From: Phymatolithon calcareum
Lineage: Eukaryota > Rhodophyta > Florideophyceae > Hapalidiales
Length of the DNA: 64,000 bases
Direction of reading: 5' to 3'
Assembly (NCBI GenBank): GCA_977006965.1
Contig: OZ345383.1
Location: 868,001-932,000, forward strand
Position 1 is the stretch's first letter. Each line of letters begins with the position of its first letter. Shown piece after piece: positions 1 to 10,326 of the stretch. The position numbers were made by a program, and so were the translations under genes. The notes beneath the pieces were generated by a model. The model saw only the letters and a list, made by a program, of their open reading frames with translations. It was not told the origin of the DNA and did not search any database.

Positions 1-790
1 GCAAGAAGTGATCGCCGGTCAAGCGAAGTAGATAGAGAGGCCCCTGCTTGACTTTCGTTCCGCCCTGTCGGAGAGGCCGACTGCACTATGTCTGCAACTT
101 GCACGCCTGCAAGAGATGCATTTTGTAGATTGGAGCCCGCCCTCGCTAGCGTGTTGAATGTTGGGCCCGGCAAGAGTGCTGCAAGTGCACTAACTCTCGC
201 GGATGTAGCTGTACTCTCAGTACTTTCGGAACTACCGACAGGAGGAACACCGCTTTGAGAAGGCTCCATAAGTCTTGAGTGCTCCCAGGCGATCAAAGGT
301 TCGATAGCCAAAACCAACGAGAACGCAACTTGCTCAGCCTTCGATGATCAGGCACTAATGACCAAACAAAGAGATTGGACGGAAGCCCAAACTCTTTTCC
401 TGCAGTAGGAGTGGTCCTTCGGCGAAAGGAGAGCCTTAGGAACGGATGATGCCCTTTCAGAGGATTGGTTTTCGGTGTGAACGAAATGTCATCGGTTGTG
501 GTATTACCCCAGTACGACAAAATCCCTCATCAAGCTTTCTGCTTATCGAAAAAGGCGGGAATGGTGAACACGTTTGGCGAACAAAGTGCCGGTTTCGGTA
601 TAGACCGCCGCAGCAAATTTGTTGCTATGATAAAAATCCTATGATAAGCCAACATGAACATGAACAAATTTGTTGCGGTATAGACTGGGCCTTAGTAGGT
701 CTTACTATGCTGCGCATGGACTTGGAAAAGAAACGCTAAATTCGGGCATGACATGGGCAAAAGTAGTGGTCCAATTTGCGAAACTTTTGC

Positions 791-816
791 CGAAAGTGCG
801 AAATTTCGCACTTTCG
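791..816. repeat. 26-bp perfect palindrome
   Basis: The left half CGAAAGTGCGAAA is followed directly by its reverse complement with no spacer. Related CGAAAGTTTCG words occur nearby at about 985-1022, so the palindrome sits in a locally repetitive stretch. No function is claimed. Confidence 0.8.
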
Positions 817-1290
817 ACAGTAACTTTCGGCAACTTTTTTTTCAAGATTTTGGTAAACTATTTCAGAAATATGGTTAAGTTCAATCTCTGTTACCAGGTT
901 TTGGCCTAATAAGCGAAATCAAGCGATTTTAACGATTAACTTTCGCCTGACAAAGATTCTCAATGACTGTATTAGAAAATTTAGCTAGGCATAAGTTTCG
1001 CGAAAGTTTCGCAAAAGTTTCGGGGCAGTAAATCGAGTTACGGAACTCAGGGCACGTAATATTGAAGCATACTGATTGCCCAGCAAGGCCTCCTTACAAA
1101 TGCATCTTTTCAAAAATGTAACAAAATATATGTTCTCAAGTAGCTCCAAATCTATATTCAGAGACTAGTCTCTTGAGGAGAGGTTCGCACACTTATGCAG
1201 ATATTTCCCGCACCCCCTTGGGACAGCGACATAGCACGGGCGCGACAATATCCTATCAAAATTCCGCAATAAAGAAGAAAGAAAGATCTT

Positions 1291-1363
1291 ATCAATACTA
1301 GCACCCTCCTGTCTGGGTGCTAGTATTGATGACATCTTTCTAGCTGACATTGCATGTCAGCTA
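1291..1363. repeat. two adjacent hairpins upstream of the membrane-protein gene
   Basis: The first hairpin has 16-nt arms (1291-1306 and 1315-1330) around an 8-nt loop. The arms match perfectly and extend outward with AAAGAT/ATCTTT after a small internal loop. The second hairpin has 9-nt arms TAGCTGACA/TGTCAGCTA (1341-1349 and 1355-1363) around TTGCA. They lie about 200 bp upstream of the gene at 1565. They could be remnants of foldback insertions or a structured 5' region; nothing here decides between these. Confidence 0.6.
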
Positions 1364-1564
1364 GTCCAGCGAGGACAGCTATCTGTCTACGAACTGATTG
1401 CACGAATGCAGTCTCTTCCGAAGGTCGAATCTGTCGTTGTATCTCGTGCCAACAGACCTGTTCCAAATTTGTTGACTTCAAATGTATATACACAAGTGCG
1501 TCAATGAACTAAGGGGCCTCACTCATTCACCAAACTTGCTTTTCGGTCACCACCGGCACTGCGC

Positions 1565-3016
1565 ATGATGCGTATCCAAGGCGTAGAGAGCGTTATCTAC
1601 GCGAGTCTGGAAGTCATAAAGATAATTTGCGTCTCCTTCTTCCTGGTCGGCCTGCGTTGCGCCGTCTTCCTGACACATTCCTTCCTTCTGCAAACCGGCC
1701 GTCTGCGCTACCGCGCGCATACCATCGGGCACAATCTCGAGTCAATCCTTGAGTGCTTCACTGTCGTGCGCCCGCCGCCGCCCACGAGCAGCCCCGATGC
1801 TTTCACTGAACGTACGGAGCATAGCGTTCCTGGGCAGTCGACCGTAAGACGCGGACCTCGCCTTGTCATTGCAACTGCCATCGTTTTAGGTATACTCACG
1901 ACCGTATTTGACATCGCCGCCTTTTTCGCGCTTGACACAGAAGGACGAGATGTGAGCAACAAGCCAGAGGCCACCAAGTCACGAAGAGTGGCAAGGTCCG
2001 TTCTGCGGCCGAGCGAACCCACGTATTTCGAAACGATATCGCTGCCCGACCCGTTCTATTACGCGTCTAGAAGGTTACCAGACCGCATGGCGAAATTCTC
2101 TTACTCCCCCGGTAAGATCTCGCTTACCATTCCGGAGAAGATTGACTACATTCTCGACGAAAAGTGGCTCGTGAACAACCCCGCGTTAGGTCGTTATGCA
2201 ATCCTAACGTATCAGGACTATGAAAGGAAGATCAAGACGAAATACAACAAGACGAAACATGTCGTGTACAGTGCAGACGTGCATGGTATAAGCCTACATC
2301 CACAGGGGTCGGATAGAGCGTTTCGAGAAAAACATGCCTGCTCAGACACTGTCGGAGGAGCTCGCCGTTTGAACTCTACTCTCAAGACATACGAATTGTG
2401 CTACAGCGACGAACCGAGAAACAAGAACTGCAAAAACCAAAAAGACGGCTCTATCGTCGAGTTTACATTCCGCTGCTCGAAAATTACTCTGGAGAACGGG
2501 TCACGCGCAACGACATCGTCCGCGCTTGAAGGATATGCCGGTGTCCCAGAAACAAAAGCGGCACTCGATCTATTATATCTTAATGCGAGACGGGCGAACA
2601 GTATGTACAAGGACATATCCCCGGCTTTGCTGGTCGTGGCTCGAATTTTAGCAGAATTCGTGACGTTGTACGAATTTGAAAATCGGGCCTTTTACACCGA
2701 TGCAACGGTAGTCATCATTCCAAACTATCTCGTTGCCATACTTGCAATTATAGGCGCGGTAGGACTGGTCCTTATATTGATCCACCGGATAGCTGTGCCC
2801 TCGTTCGGCTTGATTTCCACATCCAAATGGCCAACGGATCTGCTCGCATGTGCAGTCAACCGCCAAGATTGCCTTAACCGGCGGAGATTAAAGCACTTCG
2901 ATGTCTCAGTGGTGATGACTGGAAGCTCACAGCGTCCTTTTGAACTTTGTGTGCGTGACTTTGCTTCCGATCACACCAGCGTGGCGCCGCACGTTTCGGC
3001 GAGTCAAGTTGGATGA
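1565..3016 (+). CDS. predicted three-TM membrane protein, function unknown
   Basis: This is a 483-residue single-exon ORF starting at the first of two consecutive ATGs. I do not recognise the family. Hydrophobic segments lie at about residues 17-42, 100-123 and 388-411. Between the second and third is a loop of about 260 residues holding four cysteines (about 259, 279, 289, 304) and three N-x-S/T sites (NKT, NST, NGS), as expected for a lumenal or extracellular loop. A proline-rich stretch with a run of four prolines (about 70-73) lies before the second segment. The C-terminal 70 residues are polar and probably cytosolic. Length, codon variety and topology argue for a real gene, and base composition is more GC-rich than the flanks. 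The LINE A insertion begins 161 bp past the stop, so the 3' untranslated region may be affected. The topology is inferred by eye. Confidence 0.7.
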   Translation: MMRIQGVESVIYASLEVIKIICVSFFLVGLRCAVFLTHSFLLQTGRLRYRAHTIGHNLESILECFTVVRPPPPTSSPDAFTERTEHSVPGQSTVRRGPRLVIATAIVLGILTTVFDIAAFFALDTEGRDVSNKPEATKSRRVARSVLRPSEPTYFETISLPDPFYYASRRLPDRMAKFSYSPGKISLTIPEKIDYILDEKWLVNNPALGRYAILTYQDYERKIKTKYNKTKHVVYSADVHGISLHPQGSDRAFREKHACSDTVGGARRLNSTLKTYELCYSDEPRNKNCKNQKDGSIVEFTFRCSKITLENGSRATTSSALEGYAGVPETKAALDLLYLNARRANSMYKDISPALLVVARILAEFVTLYEFENRAFYTDATVVIIPNYLVAILAIIGAVGLVLILIHRIAVPSFGLISTSKWPTDLLACAVNRQDCLNRRRLKHFDVSVVMTGSSQRPFELCVRDFASDHTSVAPHVSASQVG

Positions 3017-3199
3017 GCTGAAGTGCACAAGTGCCTGAAGTGCGGTGCAGTCAGCAGCACTACGTGGAGTCAGAGGCCCAAGCAGACTGGGATTGTTCCA
3101 AATTTTCGGTTTAGACTTGAGCAAGATTGGGATGAAGCAAGGAAGTCTTCTTGGGAAGTACTTAATGTCTCAATTCTTTTTTTTTCCTTTCAAGTTTAT

Positions 3200-3240
3200 G
3201 TAAAAAGCCCCACAGATTTCCGAAGATGTGGGCAAAGCTT
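3200..3240 (-). repeat. 3'-terminal stem-loop of LINE A
   Basis: CCCACA (3208-3213) pairs with TGTGGG (3227-3232). The intervening bases can form a short inner stem around CGG on the RNA strand. Related stem-loops end the LINE A-type insertions at 4390, 45030, 49348, 53901 and 54687. In non-LTR elements such a 3' hairpin is often the RT recognition site; that role is inferred here. Confidence 0.75.
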
Positions 3241-4359
3241 CCTCTGATGCTACCTACCTTTGTGCAGCTCACAAAACGTCCACGAGACTGGCGGCCGGGA
3301 AAAACTCAGGACTCAGAGTAGTCCTATCTCAGCCCTCTACGGGATTGTTGGTGCTTGGACTCGACCACTTTTTGCCTTGCATTCTGCGAATTAATACAGG
3401 CCTTCTTCGTTCTCCATGCGTTCTATGAGTGTCTTGCTAAATAGTAAGAGCTCATCTAGCGCCTTTTCTGTTTCCAGTCGTTTTTCTCCTTCGAGTTCGT
3501 ACCCTGCTAGCGTGCGTTCAAGGGTCTCTATATGCTCTCTGGCTCTGGTGCCGAATTCTTCAGTCATACTTGTTGTTGACACCTGTGGGAATCTGGCACA
3601 GGTATACTGCAGAGCGAGTTGTCTGTGCTTCACCTTGGGGAACTTGAGGATTGCTGGCAATTCTCTTGTCTTGTCGTATGGTATCTTTCTTTTCCGCTTC
3701 GATTCTAGGCGGTCTCCTTCCATTTCCAGAAATTTCGATCGAAGTGTTTGCGAAGATTGGTTTGTTTGGATATGCTTTACAGCTTCACCGAACGGCTCTC
3801 TGGTCTCCATCGCGGGGATATGTTTCCTCGTGTACTACCATTAATAGTTATTTCTTCTTTCGGGCCTATCATTTGAATACATACGTTCTTTCGCCTTGTT
3901 CCTTCTCAGCATTTTGAAGGCCAAGATTTCTCGTCGATGTGGGGCCGCCTAGATCCGGCACAGGAGACGGAGCCTATCCGTCCTTCCTCGGGTCAGTGGC
4001 CCGAATACTTGATTGAAGAATGTTGCTTCTACTTCCTTGACGGCATTTTGTACGTCTTCTGTCGAGGGCGTTAAGTGCATTGCGTACTCCCAGCGTGGCT
4101 GTACTAGTGCCTTGTATATCTGAATACACTTCTGTATACTCAGCCCTTTCTTGAACACTCCCAGTGTACGCAACTCGTACACGGCCGTCCTTGCTTTCTT
4201 TAATCGTTGCATCATTAACGTATGTGTGACTCCTCCGGGGTCTAGGGATACTCCAAGGTACGTGACCTCCGGAACTTGTGCTAGTACCTTGTCCGCTAGC
4301 TTGAATGTCTTGCTCAATGTTTCCTCTGATTCGAGGACTTCGCTTTTCCATTGTTTAGT

Positions 4360-5176
4360 TTTTTTATTGAGCAAAGTTTTTTTAAAAGCCCCACAGTCTT
4401 CCGAAGATATGGGCAAGGCTTCCTCAGTTGCTACCTACCTTTGTGTAGCTTACGAAAACGCACCGCCAGAGGGGCGGGCGGAAAAACTTAGGATCTCAGA
4501 TATCCCATCTAAATTGCAGAACTCCTGTATTGTTCGCCGTAGACGACCCACGGTAGCGAGCAAAGCATTGGAATTATTTATTTATTTTTATTCTTTTCTC
4601 GAAAAGTGTCGAGAATAAATAATTTATTGTTGAACGCAGAAGCAATAAATTATTGTATTCAAGTTCAGCGAGGTATAAATAACTGGTTATTCCCCGAATT
4701 ATTGGATCCTTCTTGCTACTTTCTGTCGCGATAGAATAACCGGATCGAAAAAATGAGGAGTCCGATACAATAATTGTCGCAACCACGACGATCTCAATAA
4801 ATACAATAAATATGCGAGACTCAGGAATAAATTATTGGAACAATAATTTAAATAATTACAATAGCAATTATTTTTTCCAATGCTTTGGTAGCGAGGCGTA
4901 ATTGTGTGTTCTTTGTGCCACATTTTGCAGCTCGGTGATCAGTGCACCGAGCTCGTTTGACAGCTGATCCGATAGCATGTCGTAACCGCGCATGGCACGT
5001 GGCGCGGTACTCGCGCAAGTCCCTATTGATTAAGGGCGTTGACATCGTCTCTATAGACGCTCTGCCGGCAGCGGCATACCGCTGGTATTTTAGGTATTCT
5101 CCGGAAACCGACTTCTTGCTCGGTGTTGCACATCTTCTCCACTTCCGCCGCCGTGCTCGCTCCTCGGCTGTTTGGT
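4360..5176 (-). mobile_element. chimeric retroposon sharing the LINE A 3' end
   Basis: It is inserted in the LINE A RT domain with imperfect 12-bp TSDs (CCATTGTTTAGT at 4348-4359 and CCATTTTTTAGT at 5177-5188). Removing it rejoins the LINE A reading frame (TWNTKKW to KSEVLES). Its 3' part (about 4375-4515) matches the LINE A 3' untranslated region and stem-loop. Its 5' part (4896-5176, plus part of 4515-4560) matches nothing else in the window. The 5' part is open in one minus frame (starting near 5180), so it may be captured coding sequence. A 327-bp MITE at 4561-4887 is nested inside, making the retroposon about 480 bp. It could be a SINE-like family borrowing the LINE tail or a one-off template-switch product. 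Confidence 0.72.
4561..4887. mobile_element. AT-rich MITE with 8-bp TSD (hAT-like)
   Basis: The termini are inverted repeats beginning CAAAGCATTGGAA. They are flanked by perfect 8-bp direct repeats GTAGCGAG at 4553-4560 and 4888-4895. The interior is very AT-rich, with many AATAAAT words and no coding potential. An 8-bp duplication suits the hAT superfamily, but the TIR differs from that of the hAT element at 34690, so it belongs to another family. It is non-autonomous. Confidence 0.8.
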
Positions 5177-7209
5177 CCATTTTTTAGTGTTCCAAGTCAT
5201 CTCTCGCTCTTGTGCCCATTGGGTAGCTATATCCAATAGTCCTTGCAGTGCAGCGGGTGATTTCGCAGAGAGAAGAACATCGTCTGCGAAGAGGATAGCC
5301 GGTACTTCAGCCCAGGTTTTTGATGCCCGGCTCATTCGCTCTGCAAATTCATCCATGAAGATGTTGTAGAGGCTTGGACTGAGAGGGGACCCTTGTGGGA
5401 CCCCCCCTGCCCACTAGAAACCAGTTCCTGTTCGCATCACCAATTGTTGCCCCAGGATGGTGTCAAGAACGCCTCGGCCATTGCGCAGATCTCCTTGGGC
5501 AGTACTTGTCTCATTCTGTTCACCAAGTGTACTCTCGGTACTGTGTCGTAGGCAGCCTTAAGGTCCAATACTGCTACACATCTCTGATCCTCTTTTAATA
5601 GCTCAATAGCTCTTAGGATGGCCAGTTCAGTGCTCTTCCCCTTTTGGAACCCAAGCTGATACCAGTGGTTTGAGTATACTGTGCGCAGCTTCATATCAAT
5701 AGCTGTCTCAATAATTTTCCTTGCGTGGCTCAGCAAAGAAATCGGTCGGTAGTTTCCGGGGTCCTTGTGTGCCCCCTTCTTGTGTATTGGGACGAGGAGC
5801 GCTTTCTGCCAGTGCAGAGGCGTGTCTCCACACCTCCCGCAGGCCTCCCACATGGCTGTAAGCACTTCGGCGTTGAGCGATATATCGATTTTTAGCATTT
5901 CAGCCTTCACCTCGTCTAAGCCTGGTGCCTTTCCGTTTGGTGCTTTACGGATAGCCGCTTCAATTTTTGTCCTCATTTCCTCTGTGCAGGAGAATTTTCT
6001 TAGTCCGGGTTGCCACTTTTCGGTGCTATGGCATGTCGCTGAGATATGGGCTGAGAATTTAGCGCAATTCATGGGGCTTCCTGTCATCTTGTTTCTTAGC
6101 TTTCTTCTTCGAATTTTCTTTTTCATCTTGGCAAGTTGCGTCAAAGCCGCTGGTCCATTCTTCTCCTCGAGCTCGGCAATGTATTCTTGATACTGCTCTT
6201 TCTTCCTCTTGTTCACCAAGGTTCTGATTTGGTACTTACACTCGTGGTAACGACCCCAGTCTTCCTGTGAGCGGGATAATCTGGATTTCCGGTAAACTTT
6301 CTTTCGCTTCAGTGCCATTTTGTCGAGCTCTGTATTCCAAAATGACTTATAGCGTGCCGGTGTGCGTTTTCTAATTCTCCACGGATCACACCAGGTTTTA
6401 ACAAGTCTCTTATACCCCTGGTGTAGATCTCTTGCATTGTTGCACTTTTTGAGGTCTTCGATGACTCCAGGAATGCCTTCTTGGTACTTAAGAAGCGCGA
6501 CTTCTTTCTTGGATTCTTTTCTTGACTTTCCTCCGAGGTCCACAATCTCCCTGTAGATATGGGATACCGATTCGGGGGAGGTACTTCCCTTGAGGTCCTC
6601 AATGAGACTACGTTTTCGTTCCTTGATTTCATTTTTCCTTTGTGTGTCATCTCGGTCTCTTACACTGATTGGTCGCTTATACTGGTTCGGGTCACGATCT
6701 TGCCTGCTTCTAACGCGCGTGCATACAGGTCTGTGCTGTGTAGCCCCTGTCCATATGTCCTCTGGAGAGTTCCGCGCGGATATTGTTATTCCTTTTGTGA
6801 CGAAGAAGTCGATATTGCTCCCGTACTTCTTCGTTTGGAATGTCGGTCCTTTGCTTGCTCTTATATCCCATCCTTTTCTTTCTGCCCACTGGACGAGTTG
6901 GTTGCCCCTTCTGTTTGACTGTCTGTCCCACAGCTTGTGTCTTGCGTTCCAGTCACCACAGATGATGGCTTGACCCCTTGCATGCCTGCTGATTAGTTGG
7001 AGGCATTTGTCGGTTTCCTGACGAGTGGACCTTGCTGACATGTACACTACCCCAACTTTTAGGAATGTCTCAATTCTGTACAGGATGTTTTTATTTCTTC
7101 TCGTTTCCTCCATATTGACTTCATCATGGTACTTGTACATGGCAGCAAGACCGCTCGAACGCAAGCATGTTCTGAAGTGTCGTCCTGATCAGACAGCAAA
7201 AGAGTTGTG

Positions 7210-7770
7210 AAAAGAAGAAGAATACCCCTTGACTCCCGGGGTGTTCTTCCCGGGCCGGAAGAGAGGAAGATATAAAGGAAGCAAAGAAGGACATGGAGTA
7301 TCTCAAGATATGCAAAGACCTGCAAGAAGCCCTCCAGAAAGCACGGTAAGGATGCGTATAGAGGAAGAGTGATCGAGAAGAAATACGTGAGGTGTGGTAA
7401 AAGAAAGAAGGCAGATCGATGAAGATCCCTACTGAATCGAACAAGTCGTCAGGGATCCTCTATATTAGACAGAGGGCGACACTAATGAGGTGCCTAAGAC
7501 TGACTTTCAACCGAGCGCCACTGTGGAGCGCATCAGTACTGAGAGCCTACTTTTGGTGTCTCAGCGGACTGGTTCCGGCAAAACGGCATTTTGTTCACTC
7601 CTCAAATTGAACATGACTGCAAACGACTGATAAGAGCGCTACTTGGCAAAGAAATAAGAATAAAGGAGACAGAAAAGGACCAAAGATCGCCAGCTTGGGT
7701 TACTTGTGGAAAGCTGGCCAATTACTCCGAGGCGAGGCCTTGGGAGCTTTTAAAACAAGACCATAAAAGG
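7210..7770 (+). pseudogene. LINE 'C' ORF2 C-terminal fragment
   Basis: Translated pieces in shifting frames match the C-terminal region of the LINE C copies at 54769-59067 and 63405-64000: a lysine-rich segment near 7270-7400, then RCLRLTFNRAPLW (about 7490), EIEHDCKRLIRALLGKEIRIKE (in two parts near 7605-7660), and the 3' end GGCCTTGGGAGC near 7738. Frameshifts and stops are present throughout. No target-site duplication was identified. It lies directly beyond the right TSD of LINE A, so it was part of the locus LINE A inserted beside. Confidence 0.7.
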
Positions 7771-8087
7771 CGATATTCTCTTTAAGTCGCTTAAGCTCTC
7801 ATTAGCATGTCAACTACTGCACTTCTCCTTAAATGATTTTCTGCGGCGAAGCGTCTTAACAAATACTTGTGCATGCTGTGAACCTAGTGAACGTGCACAG
7901 GAGAAGTGAAGGTTCGCTGTCAAGTTGTAAGGTACATGATTTGCTCCTGATAAGGCATCTTTGTCTTAATATCGGAGCTATGACAGTAAAACATCTTCCG
8001 TACCAACTCAATTGACCGTCTGATGTCAGTCACTTGAAAAGATCTACTCGACCCAACTCCACAGTGTACGGTGACCCACCCCGAAAT

Positions 8088-8212
8088 TGGCGTGCAGGAG
8101 GCAGAGAAGGCACTCGGGAAGAATAAGTTTCTCCACCAAACTGCAAGCCCCAGTCAAACTCGCTAACAAAAGGATAGAATGGAAGAAACTTAGGTTCTCG
8201 AATCGATGCTAG
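8088..8212 (+). repeat. LINE 'D' relic, left part (split by the piggyBac-like element)
   Basis: Nucleotides about 8090-8150 match the stretch at 60215-60275 that precedes an endonuclease start (ISFSTKLQ), and 8150-8210 match 60530-60590 in the LINE D C-terminal region. The middle of the element is therefore missing. The relic continues after the transposon at 10964 (AGGGGAAAACGGCAAAACG near 10981, compare 60598). The rejoined site reads TGCTAGCG, against TGCGAGCC in the 60-kb copy. Confidence 0.6.
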
Positions 8213-8319
8213 TGTCTATGTGACGAACACCCTCAATTGAGGGTGGATTTCAAAGCTCGAAAAAGTTTGTAAAAAAATGCGGAACAGTTTTTGAGTATCA
8301 GATTCGGAAAGGCGACCTT

Positions 8320-10075
8320 TTGCTCTTGGTGTTGAGTATCCCTTTTACTACTTTAAAATCGCGTCGTTCGCTGGCAGGAACGAAAATCTGCTGGTCACTC
8401 AGAAAAACTACATCTGCCATGCCTCGAGAAAAAGACCCGCGCCGGGTGGTCGGTGCAGCCGTACACGCCAAAGCAACATCCGTGACAAGTTCTGCACAGT
8501 GCTGCGGACTATACGGAGCATTTTTCAGTTCAAAAAAGGTGAACGGCGCGGTTCAAGAGGTGCACGTTGATGAAATCAAGGGTCGCTCGAGCACGTCACT
8601 TCGCGTGAAATGGGTCCTTGTTCAGAAACCAATCGAAAAGACTAAGATTAAGACTATCAAGATTGTTAAAATCAAGGCAAGGAAGGTTGACAAAGGCGCT
8701 TGTTCCTCTTGAATGGTTGTATCGAGTCCCTGCAGGCAAAAATCTGTACCTCGAATGCCGGCTTACAGTACTCGCGGTTGAACATCTTCTTCGCCAAACG
8801 CCGAGTTTTGCGTTCACCATCAACCACACTCTCTACAGAAGGCATCAAAAACCTACTACACAATCAACAGGAGCTCTGAACGCCATCTTGCAGGTTCCCT
8901 CGCCTACACCCTGCATGGTTCTTGGGACCAATAATTTCAAGAAGAGCTTGACGTCGTTGCGCCAGACCGTGAGCAGAGTAATTTTGCTCATGGAGTACCA
9001 TGGTTCGAGCGCCAAGTTCTATGTCCAATTGGGGGAAGGACTCTTTGTCAGTTCTGGAAATTTCGCACTATAAATAGAGATGTTATATTCGAGAACGGTG
9101 GTATTGGGTTCTACACACCGTAGGATTCCTTCATGATGATGTTTCGCCGAGTGCACCTGCGAACAATTGTTGCTTTGGTATCCGCTAAGCTGAAAAGAAT
9201 AGGAAGAACGGAGGCTAAGATTTTCGGAATACTCGTCCTCAGGAGTTAGGCGCAAAGAGATTTTTGGAAGTCTACCACGGGGAACAAGTATATCCTTGCT
9301 CCTTCATTTTCAAACAGCGAGATGACCAGAGCCAGGTTCCCCGAGTACCTCCGGTGCGTCACATTCAAGGTGCAACTAAGTGTACAAGGTCCGTACAGTA
9401 CCGGTGGGCGCTCGTTCAGGATTTTATTGATGCTATTAATGATCACAAAAAACCCACTGTGTTTCTGTTAGACCTGGTTTTGCTTTGCCAAGTTTATATC
9501 TCTTGGTATGGCAACGAAGCCCATTGGATTGAAAATGGCCTCCTTCCGTACATCGCCATCCACCGTAAACCGGAGAAAGGTTGCGAGTTACAGAATTCAG
9601 ACTAAGGAAGACATGAGATAATGCTGCATCTTGGTCTGGGGACCACGACCGAGGGCGAGGAGCAAAACGCTTTAGAAGGTGAAACTTCTCATAGTACAGT
9701 TGTACTGCGCCGTCTTGTGGCCCCATAATCTGGTACAACGCGTCTTGTCCTCTGGGACTCACTTTACGTCGCGCAATAATCATCGATGTTCAGTACTCCA
9801 AAAGGTATATTTGCTACAAGGGCGGTGTTGAAACCCACGTAACTCCTCCGAAAATGGAAAAGTAAGCCACAGGTGGCATGATGACTACTTTAGCTGTTCA
9901 AAACAACTGCAGAGTCTGACAAGTCAAGGAATTAACCCTCCTGTTCTCATCATGTAGTAGACCTGCTGGCGCCGCAATCAACCTATGTGACACTTCAGAA
10001 GGTACAAACTATTTTTCTAAGCATGCTGAACACATCCATGAGCTTGATGCCTTTGATGAGCCTAATAAAGAGTAA
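8320..10075 (+). pseudogene. piggyBac-type (DDE_Tnp_1_7) transposase remnant
   Basis: The N-terminal piece (to 8712) contains a charged region with GLYGAFFSSKKVNGA and RVKWVLVQKP. The catalytic region near 9400-9600 reads RWALVQDFIDAINDHKK, then SWYGNEAHWIENGL and IAIHRKPEKGCELQNS, a pattern I recognise from protist piggyBac transposases; the DES expected before SWYG is lost. In another frame, about 9690-9800, STVVLRRLVAPYSGT and VLWDS match the next conserved block. The C-terminal tail near 10010-10075 reads KHAEHIHELDAFDEPNKE, shared with the 56-kb copy. There are many stops and frameshifts. The family assignment is from memory of motif patterns; a profile search would settle it. Confidence 0.72.
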
Positions 10076-10198
10076 CTTTCGTTGGCAAAAAATAATTGAT
10101 TCTCATTCCCTCAGGCTCGGTCTATACCGCTTGTGCCCATGCCCGTGCCCGAATTTTAGGGCATATTATTGGTTGAACGGTACTGTAATTTTTCATTC

Positions 10199-10291
10199 GG
10201 AAGCAAAACGGGCAGAACGGGCAGAACAGGACAGTTAACTTCTTTCCCGAGGGAAAGAAGTTAACTGTCCTGTTCTGCCCGTTTTGCTTCC
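10199..10291. repeat. long foldback with tandem 9-mer in one arm
   Basis: The right arm (10251-10291, 41 nt) is a perfect reverse complement of the left arm (10199-10248) apart from one extra GGGCAGAAC unit, which is present twice in tandem on the left. Only GA separates the arms. It lies inside the Harbinger-like element. Confidence 0.88.
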
Positions 10292-10326
10292 CATTTGGCG
10301 CAAATTTTTGATTTGGCGCGAAGACA

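Larger units (their letters stand above)
1..1564. other. gene-free stretch with short palindromes
   Basis: No convincing coding region is visible on either strand. The stretch contains a 26-bp perfect palindrome at 791-816 and two adjacent hairpins at 1291-1363, listed separately. At 597-612 and 674-690 the sequence CGGTATAGAC recurs. It resembles the ends of the Harbinger-like element at 10114-10931, so a relic of that family is possible here. A stretch at about 1219-1247 (CTTGGGACAGCGACATA and following) recurs at about 58130-58160 inside the family E region, which suggests another repeat relic. Confidence 0.5.
3178..7063 (-). mobile_element. 5'-truncated LINE 'A' (non-LTR retrotransposon) with 14-bp TSD
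   Basis: The element is bounded by identical 14-bp copies of AATGTCTCAATTCT at 3164-3177 and 7064-7077. It reads on the minus strand. Its 5' end begins in the middle of the endonuclease domain, which is the usual outcome of incomplete target-primed reverse transcription. Its 3' end carries a stem-loop (3208-3232) and an A-rich tail. It is interrupted by an 817-bp insertion at 4360-5176. Beyond the TSD at 7078 the sequence no longer resembles LINE B, whereas inside it the match resumes at the VYxSxxxTRxET segment of the endonuclease, confirming the boundary. Confidence 0.88.
3391..7063 (-). pseudogene. LINE A ORF2: APE endonuclease / reverse transcriptase, broken
   Basis: In coding order, 7063-5437 holds the second half of an APE-type endonuclease (GDWNARH, SNIDFF) and the start of a reverse transcriptase (NYRPISLLS, then DLKAAYDTV, motif A). 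Two frame breaks near 5455 and in the seven-C run at about 5401 separate this from VPQGSPLSP (motif B) and FADDV (motif C, catalytic) at 5400-5180. After the nested insertion the thumb region resumes (YLGVSLD, about 4250) and ends at 3949. The last segment, 3810-3391, encodes the conserved C-terminal tail ending ENEEGLY and TAA. All core RT motifs are still legible, so the copy is moderately young, but it cannot encode a functional protein. It would nick DNA and prime reverse transcription in intact relatives. I do not assign a clade. Confidence 0.85.

Noticed and set aside
7124-7444. A 106-codon minus-strand frame next to the LINE A 5' boundary that could be read as an upstream LINE ORF.
   Set aside because: It lies outside the LINE A TSD and overlaps LINE C coding sequence on the opposite strand; it is a shadow frame.
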